Of a stretch of DNA of 9,463 nucleotides, positions 5,683-9,463 are shown one piece after another. The stretch is from NCBI GenBank assembly GCA_031119515.1, contig JAVHXR010000022.1, positions 1-9,463 on the forward strand. The letters are read 5' to 3'. The DNA is from Propionicimonas sp. GTDB lineage: Bacteria; Actinomycetota; Actinomycetes; Propionibacteriales; Propionibacteriaceae. Under the pieces are notes generated by a model. The model ran no database searches, was not told the DNA's origin, and saw only the letters and a list, made by a program, of their open reading frames with translations. Within the stretch, counting starts at the first letter, position 1. Each line of letters begins with the position of its first letter. Position numbers and translations under genes: made by a program.

Positions 5683-6738
5683 CTAGACGGTCCAGGTGTC
5701 CGGGCCGGTGATCAGCCCCTGCAGTTCCGCCAGCCGCCGGGCCGGGTCCGGGGCCACGCTCACCTGGGCACGCGCGAGGTCGTCGTAGCTGGGACGCTCG
5801 ACGTCACGGAAGATCCCGATCGGGGCGCTCAGGATGGTGCCGGTGTCGGTCAGCCGGGAGAGCTCGAAGGCGAGTCCCGGGTCGTCACGGTGGGCGTCGT
5901 GGACCAGGACGTTCTCCAGCCCCACCTCGTCGACGGCTGCCGGACGGAGCGAGCCGTCGGCACCCCGGACGATCCCCAGCCCGCCGTCGGGGCCGAACCG
6001 GATCGGCTCGCCGTGCCTGAGCGGGATCAGCCCGGAGTCGGGCCCCTTCAGGCCGTCGAACGCGCCGTCGTTGAAGATCGGGCAGTTCTGGTAGATCTCG
6101 ACCAGGGCAGCGCCGCGGTGGCTGATCGCCGCCGTCAGCACCTCGGTGAGGTGCGCGCGGTGGGAGTCGACGGTCCGGGCCACGAAGCTCGCCTCGGCCC
6201 CGAGGGCGAGCGAGACCGGGTTGAACGGACTGTCCACCGAGCCGGCCGGGCTCGACTTGGTGAGCTTGCCCTGCTCGGAGGTGGGGGAGTACTGGCCCTT
6301 GGTCAGTCCGTAGATCCGGTTGTTGAACAGCATGACCGTGATGTTCACGTTGCGGCGCAGGGCGTGGATCAGGTGGTTGCCGCCGATCGACAGCGCGTCG
6401 CCGTCGCCGGTCACCACCCACACCGCGAGGTCCTCCCGCGCCATCGCGATCCCGGTGGCGATCGCCGGCGCCCGGCCGTGGATGGAGTGCATCCCGTAGG
6501 AGTCGACGTAGTAGGGGAACCGGGATGAGCAGCCGATCCCGGAGACGATGACGGTGTTCTCCTTCTTGATGCCAAGCTGCGGCATCAGTCCCTGGAAGGT
6601 CGCGAGCACGGCGTAGTCGCCGCAGCCGGGACACCAGCGCACCTCCTGGTCGGAGGTGAAGTCCTTCCTCGTCAGCGGGGTGACCGCGAGCGGCACCCTG
6701 GTGAGGCCGGCGCCGGGCGCCAGCGGGGTTGTCGTCAT
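5683..6738 (-). CDS. korB: 2-oxoglutarate:ferredoxin oxidoreductase, beta subunit
   Basis: This 351-residue subunit binds thiamine pyrophosphate and a [4Fe-4S] cluster and, with KorA, oxidatively decarboxylates 2-oxoglutarate to succinyl-CoA, reducing ferredoxin. The TPP motif runs from GDGDALSIGG (111-120) to LFNN (137-140), followed by RIYGLTKGQYSPTS. Cluster ligands are most likely Cys36 and Cys39 in WCPGCGDY, Cys70 in GIGCSSRFPYY and Cys219 in YQNCPIF. GMHSIHGRAPAIATG lies at 82-96. The C-terminal third carries the FNDGAFDG and lid-type segments normal for KorB. The ATG at 6738 overlaps the korA stop as ATGA, and GAGGAG (6752-6747) lies eight bases upstream inside korA. No ferredoxin-type delta subunit gene follows, as in other two-gene Kor systems, so a separate ferredoxin must accept the electrons. 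Use of another 2-oxoacid cannot be excluded. Confidence 0.95.
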   Translation of the reverse strand: MTTTPLAPGAGLTRVPLAVTPLTRKDFTSDQEVRWCPGCGDYAVLATFQGLMPQLGIKKENTVIVSGIGCSSRFPYYVDSYGMHSIHGRAPAIATGIAMAREDLAVWVVTGDGDALSIGGNHLIHALRRNVNITVMLFNNRIYGLTKGQYSPTSEQGKLTKSSPAGSVDSPFNPVSLALGAEASFVARTVDSHRAHLTEVLTAAISHRGAALVEIYQNCPIFNDGAFDGLKGPDSGLIPLRHGEPIRFGPDGGLGIVRGADGSLRPAAVDEVGLENVLVHDAHRDDPGLAFELSRLTDTGTILSAPIGIFRDVERPSYDDLARAQVSVAPDPARRLAELQGLITGPDTWTV

Positions 6739-8588
6739 CGCTGCGACTCCTCGTCGATGATCGTTTCCAGGTCGGCGGCGAACTCGGCCACCGAGATCGG
6801 CAGGCCGCGCACCCGGGAGTAGCTCTGGGCGTCGACCAGGTAGGTCGCCCGCAGCACCATGGCCAGCTGGCCGAGGTTCATCTCCGGCACCACCACCCGG
6901 TCGTAGCGCCGCAGCACCTCGCCGAGGTTGGACGGCAGCGGGTTCAGGTGCCGCAGGTGCAGGGTCGCCACCTCGCGGCTGTTCAGCCGGACCCGCCGGG
7001 CAGCCGCCGCGATCGGGCCGTAGGTCGATCCCCACCCGACCACAAGGACGCGGGCCGCGCCGGTCGGGTCGTCGGCCTCAGCGGGCGGGACGTCGGAGGC
7101 GATCCCGGCGACCTTCGCCGCGCGCAGCCGCACCATCCGCTCGTGGTTGGCGGGATCGTAGGAGATCGCCCCGGTGCCGTCGGCCTTCTCCAGCCCGCCG
7201 ACCCGGTGCTGCAGGCCGGGGGTGCCCGGCACCGCCCAGGCGCGGGCGAGCTTCTCGTCGCGGGCGTACGGCAGGAAACTGCCGTCCGGCCCGTTGGGCG
7301 ACGTGGCGAAGCCGGGGTCGATCGACGGCAGCGTCGCCAGGTCGGGGATCTGCCACGGCTCCGCGCCGTTGGCGAGGTAGCCGTCCGACAGCAGGATCAC
7401 CGGGGTCCGGTAGGTCACCGCGATCCGGGCGGCCTCGAAGGCGGCATCGAAGCAGTCGGCGGGGGACGCGGCCGCGATCACCGGCACCGGCGCCTCGCCG
7501 TGGCGCCCGAACAACGCCTGGGTGAGGTCGGCCTGCTCGGTCTTGGTCGGCATGCCGGTGGACGGGCCGGCACGCTGGACGTCGACGACGACCAGTGGCA
7601 ACTCGAGCATCACGGCCAGGCCGATGGTCTCCGACTTCAGCGCCATCCCCGGGCCGGAGGTGACGGTGACGCCGAGCTGGCCGGCGAAGCTGGCACCCAG
7701 CGCCGCACCGACGGCGGCGATCTCGTCCTCGGCCTGGAACGTGGTGACGCCGTGCTGCTTGGTGTTCGACAGGATGTGGAGCACGTCGGAGGCGGGCGTG
7801 ATCGGGTAGGCGCCGAGGAACAGCGGCAGCCCCGAGCGGGCGGCACCCGCCATCAGGCCGTAGCCGAGGGCGCGGTTGCCGGAGATCTGGCGATAGGTGC
7901 CCGGGGGGACCGGAGCCGGCGCGATCCGGTAGCGGGTCGCGAACAGCTCGGTGGTCTCGCCGAAGGCGTAGCCGGCCTTCACGGCGGCGGTGTTCGCGTC
8001 CCGGACGGCGGGGTTGCCGGCGAACTTGTGCGCCAGGAACTCCAGCGTCCCCTCGACCGGACGGTCGTACATCCAGTTCAGCAGCCCGAGGGCGTAGAAG
8101 TTGCGGGTGCGGACGGCGTCCTTTCGGCCCAGGCCGAGCTCCGCGACCGCGGCGATCGTCTGTCCGGTCAGGTCGAAGGCGTGGACGTGGTAGGAGTCGA
8201 GGCTGCCGTCGGTGAGCGGGTCGCTGGCGTACCCGACCTTGGCCAGGTTGCGGGCGGTGAAGTCGGCGCTGTCGGCGATGATCGTGCCGCCGCGGACGAG
8301 GTCGCCGATGTTGGCGCGCAGCGCGGCAGGGTTCATCGCGACCAGCACGTCCGGGGCGTCGCCCGGGGTACGGATGTCGAAGTTCGCGAAGTGGAGCTGG
8401 AAGCTGGAGACGCCCGCCACCGTCCCGGCTGGCGCACGGATCTCGGCGGGGAAGTTCGGCAGGGTGGAGAAGTCGTTGCCGGCCACGGCGGTCTCGTGGG
8501 TGAACCTGCTGCCGGTCAGCTGCATGCCGTCCCCGGAGTCGCCTGCGAAGCGGATCACAACATGGTCGAGCGTCGTGATGTCGGTCAT
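6735..8588 (-). CDS. korA: 2-oxoglutarate:ferredoxin oxidoreductase, fused gamma-alpha subunit
   Basis: This 617-residue protein joins the gamma domain (about 8-195) to the alpha domain (about 235-617), the usual arrangement in actinobacterial and many archaeal two-subunit 2-oxoacid:ferredoxin oxidoreductases. The gamma part opens with IRFAGDSGDGMQLTGSRF (12-29), the glycine-rich CoA-side motif, and includes FPAEIRAPAGTVAGVSSFQ. The alpha part shows YPITPASD (261-268) with the conserved Thr of the TPP pocket, then QAEDEIAAVGAALGAS (285-300), TSGPGMALKSE (310-320) and QRAGPSTGMPTKTEQADL (338-355). Near the C-terminus are VLVVGWGSTYGPI and LHLRHLNPLPSNL, the domain II signature. Its ATG overlaps the stop of the chelatase gene as ATGA and its own stop overlaps korB in the same way. 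Upstream sequence (GAAAGAGA) is a poor ribosome site, so coupling to the gene before is likely. Confidence 0.95.
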   Translation of the reverse strand: MTDITTLDHVVIRFAGDSGDGMQLTGSRFTHETAVAGNDFSTLPNFPAEIRAPAGTVAGVSSFQLHFANFDIRTPGDAPDVLVAMNPAALRANIGDLVRGGTIIADSADFTARNLAKVGYASDPLTDGSLDSYHVHAFDLTGQTIAAVAELGLGRKDAVRTRNFYALGLLNWMYDRPVEGTLEFLAHKFAGNPAVRDANTAAVKAGYAFGETTELFATRYRIAPAPVPPGTYRQISGNRALGYGLMAGAARSGLPLFLGAYPITPASDVLHILSNTKQHGVTTFQAEDEIAAVGAALGASFAGQLGVTVTSGPGMALKSETIGLAVMLELPLVVVDVQRAGPSTGMPTKTEQADLTQALFGRHGEAPVPVIAAASPADCFDAAFEAARIAVTYRTPVILLSDGYLANGAEPWQIPDLATLPSIDPGFATSPNGPDGSFLPYARDEKLARAWAVPGTPGLQHRVGGLEKADGTGAISYDPANHERMVRLRAAKVAGIASDVPPAEADDPTGAARVLVVGWGSTYGPIAAAARRVRLNSREVATLHLRHLNPLPSNLGEVLRRYDRVVVPEMNLGQLAMVLRATYLVDAQSYSRVRGLPISVAEFAADLETIIDEESQR

Positions 8589-9298
8589 GCGATGGCGTCT
8601 CTTTCGTCGGCGGATCCGCCGACCAAGTCTACGCGCTCGCGAACCGCCTGCCGGTAACGGGTGATGATCGTGTCGACCACGAGCTGGTGGTCCCCGATCG
8701 GCTCCGAGACGAGGTCCGCGCCGGCGTCGTGCAACCGGTCGGCGAAGACCCCGGGGGAGAGCAGGTAACTGGCGATCGCCACCCGACGGTGGCCGGCCTC
8801 CCGCAGCGCCGCCACCGCCTCGGCCGGGGTTGGGGAGGCTGCCGTCAGGTAGGCCGGGACGACCGGCAGGCCCAGGTCGCGGGCCAGCCTCCGGGCCGCC
8901 TCCGCGACCTGGCCGTTGGACGCCGCACGCTTCGAGCCGGCGCCGGCCAGCACGACGGCGTCCCCCGGTCCACCGGCCTCCTCCAGCCGGGCGAGGACGG
9001 CGTCGAGGGAGGCGCCGAGCAGCGGTGTCAGCCGTGCCTTTCCCCCGGTCGCCCGGATCACCGCCGGCAGGTCGGCGGTGACGTGGTACCCGGGGGTGAG
9101 GAAGCAGGGAACCACGATGCTGCGGCCCAGGCCGGTGAGCGTGTCGGACAGCGTCGGGGTCAGCACGTCGGCCCAGGTGAGGTGGACGGTGACCTTCGGC
9201 AGCCCTGCGGCCACCTTGAGCAGCAGCCGGGCCGCCACCTGCTGCCCGGCGGGTTTCGCCGTGCCGTGGAAGGCGAGGACGAGGTCGGGTCGCGACAT
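8585..9298 (-). CDS. Sirohydrochlorin chelatase, CbiX/SirB family
   Basis: This 237-residue protein has two similar halves, as expected for the longer class II chelatases. The first half starts LVLAFHGTA (His11) and contains PCFLTPGYHVTADLP (His72). These two His match the metal-binding pair of CbiX/SirB. The second half starts VVLAGAGSKRAASN in the equivalent place and runs through VAIASYLLSPGVFADRL to DHQLVVDTIITRY. It lacks the His at both sites, so only the N-terminal half appears catalytic. Family members insert Fe2+ into sirohydrochlorin to make siroheme, or Co2+ in anaerobic cobalamin synthesis. Next to cysN, siroheme for assimilatory sulfite reductase is the more likely product. The ATG at 9298 shares one base with the cysN stop (TGATG) and its stop overlaps korA (ATGA), so it is translationally locked between sulfur and Kor genes. 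Confidence 0.88.
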   Translation of the reverse strand: MSRPDLVLAFHGTAKPAGQQVAARLLLKVAAGLPKVTVHLTWADVLTPTLSDTLTGLGRSIVVPCFLTPGYHVTADLPAVIRATGGKARLTPLLGASLDAVLARLEEAGGPGDAVVLAGAGSKRAASNGQVAEAARRLARDLGLPVVPAYLTAASPTPAEAVAALREAGHRRVAIASYLLSPGVFADRLHDAGADLVSEPIGDHQLVVDTIITRYRQAVRERVDLVGGSADERDAIA

Positions 9299-9463
9299 CA
9301 GATCGTCCAGTCCCAGGCGTCGCCGAACCGGTCGCCGAACACGGTGTGGCCGCGCACCATCCCGGCGGCGAGGGTGTGGCCGGTCTGCGGGTCGATCAGC
9401 AGGAACGCCCCGCCGGAGCGGTTGTCGGCGCTGGTGTCCGCCGCAAAGCGCAGGTTTTCGGCC
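9298..9463 (-). CDS. cysN: Sulfate adenylyltransferase subunit 1 (GTPase), C-terminal fragment
   Basis: The final 54 residues of a gene entering from the right edge read in frame to a TGA at 9300-9298. DNRSGGAFLLIDPQTGHTLAAGMV matches the very conserved end of the third, beta-barrel domain of CysN (NRxTGxFIxIDxxTxxTVxAGMI). CysN is the EF-Tu-like GTPase that drives CysD in making adenylylsulfate from sulfate and ATP. The protein stops 18 residues after this motif, so there is no fused APS kinase (CysC) domain as found in some actinobacterial CysNC proteins. The gene overlaps the chelatase start by one base. cysD and possibly APS reductase genes are expected upstream, outside the window. Confidence 0.85.
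   Translation of the reverse strand, partial: AENLRFAADTSADNRSGGAFLLIDPQTGHTLAAGMVRGHTVFGDRFGDAWDWTI

Noticed and set aside
6739..7035. korB extended upstream by 99 codons to an alternative start at 7035
   Set aside because: The extension lies entirely inside korA in another frame and has Arg/Pro/Gly/Ala shadow composition. The ATG at 6738 has GAGGAG upstream and the usual KorB N-terminus.
6729..8657. Long open frame of 642 codons on the plus strand opposite korA
   Set aside because: It is antisense to a clearly conserved gene and its product is dominated by Gly, Arg, Val, His and Gln with no recognisable domain. Such frames are common opposite GC-rich genes.
1..9463. CRISPR array, tRNA/rRNA genes, insertion sequences, attachment sites
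   Set aside because: No regularly spaced repeats, no cloverleaf-like segments, no transposase or integrase motifs, and no change of base composition at any boundary were seen.

Overview
The window is very GC-rich (roughly 70% or more by eye), with strongly G/C-ending codons and tightly packed genes. It reads as chromosomal DNA of a high-GC actinobacterium. Supporting signs are a fused gamma-alpha KorA with KorB, a stand-alone CysN followed by a CbiX-type chelatase, a small two-helix membrane protein of a type common in that phylum, and three genes whose start codon sits 6-7 bases after a TANNNT box (leaderless transcripts). A finer taxonomic call is not possible from sequence reading alone.

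Left part (1-2332, + strand): the 3' end of a RidA/YjgF-family gene, a strong GC hairpin just after its stop, a structured 170-base leader, and a complete kup-type potassium transporter. The leader carries partial matches, in order, to the ydaO-type c-di-AMP riboswitch. That would fit a K+ transporter, but the match is incomplete and is offered as a hypothesis.

Middle part (2343-5660): a small acidic hypothetical protein (- strand) with a DPxGL...GAPxDEY signature; a divergent HtrA-like serine protease with one PDZ domain and no export signal; a uracil-DNA-glycosylase-fold protein (MUG/TDG-like) whose catalytic motif is not canonical, read from a likely leaderless promoter; a convergent 8-helix membrane protein overlapping its 3' end by 23 bases; a 225-base divergent intergenic region with a perfect inverted repeat; and a leaderless 61-residue two-helix membrane protein.

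Right part (9463 down to 5683, - strand): an apparent operon cysN (3' end) - cbiX-like chelatase - korA - korB. Every junction overlaps by 1 or 4 bases (TGATG, ATGA, ATGA), so the genes are probably translationally coupled. The first two genes belong to sulfate activation and siroheme synthesis. The last two encode 2-oxoglutarate:ferredoxin oxidoreductase, which makes reduced ferredoxin. One reading is that the operon pairs assimilatory sulfate reduction, including siroheme for sulfite reductase, with a supply of low-potential electrons.

No tRNA, rRNA, CRISPR array, insertion sequence or prophage gene was seen. No gene-free stretch exceeds 300 bases. No wholly new multi-gene system is evident. 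The most unusual items are the coupled sulfur/Kor operon, the atypical glycosylase-fold protein and the kup leader.
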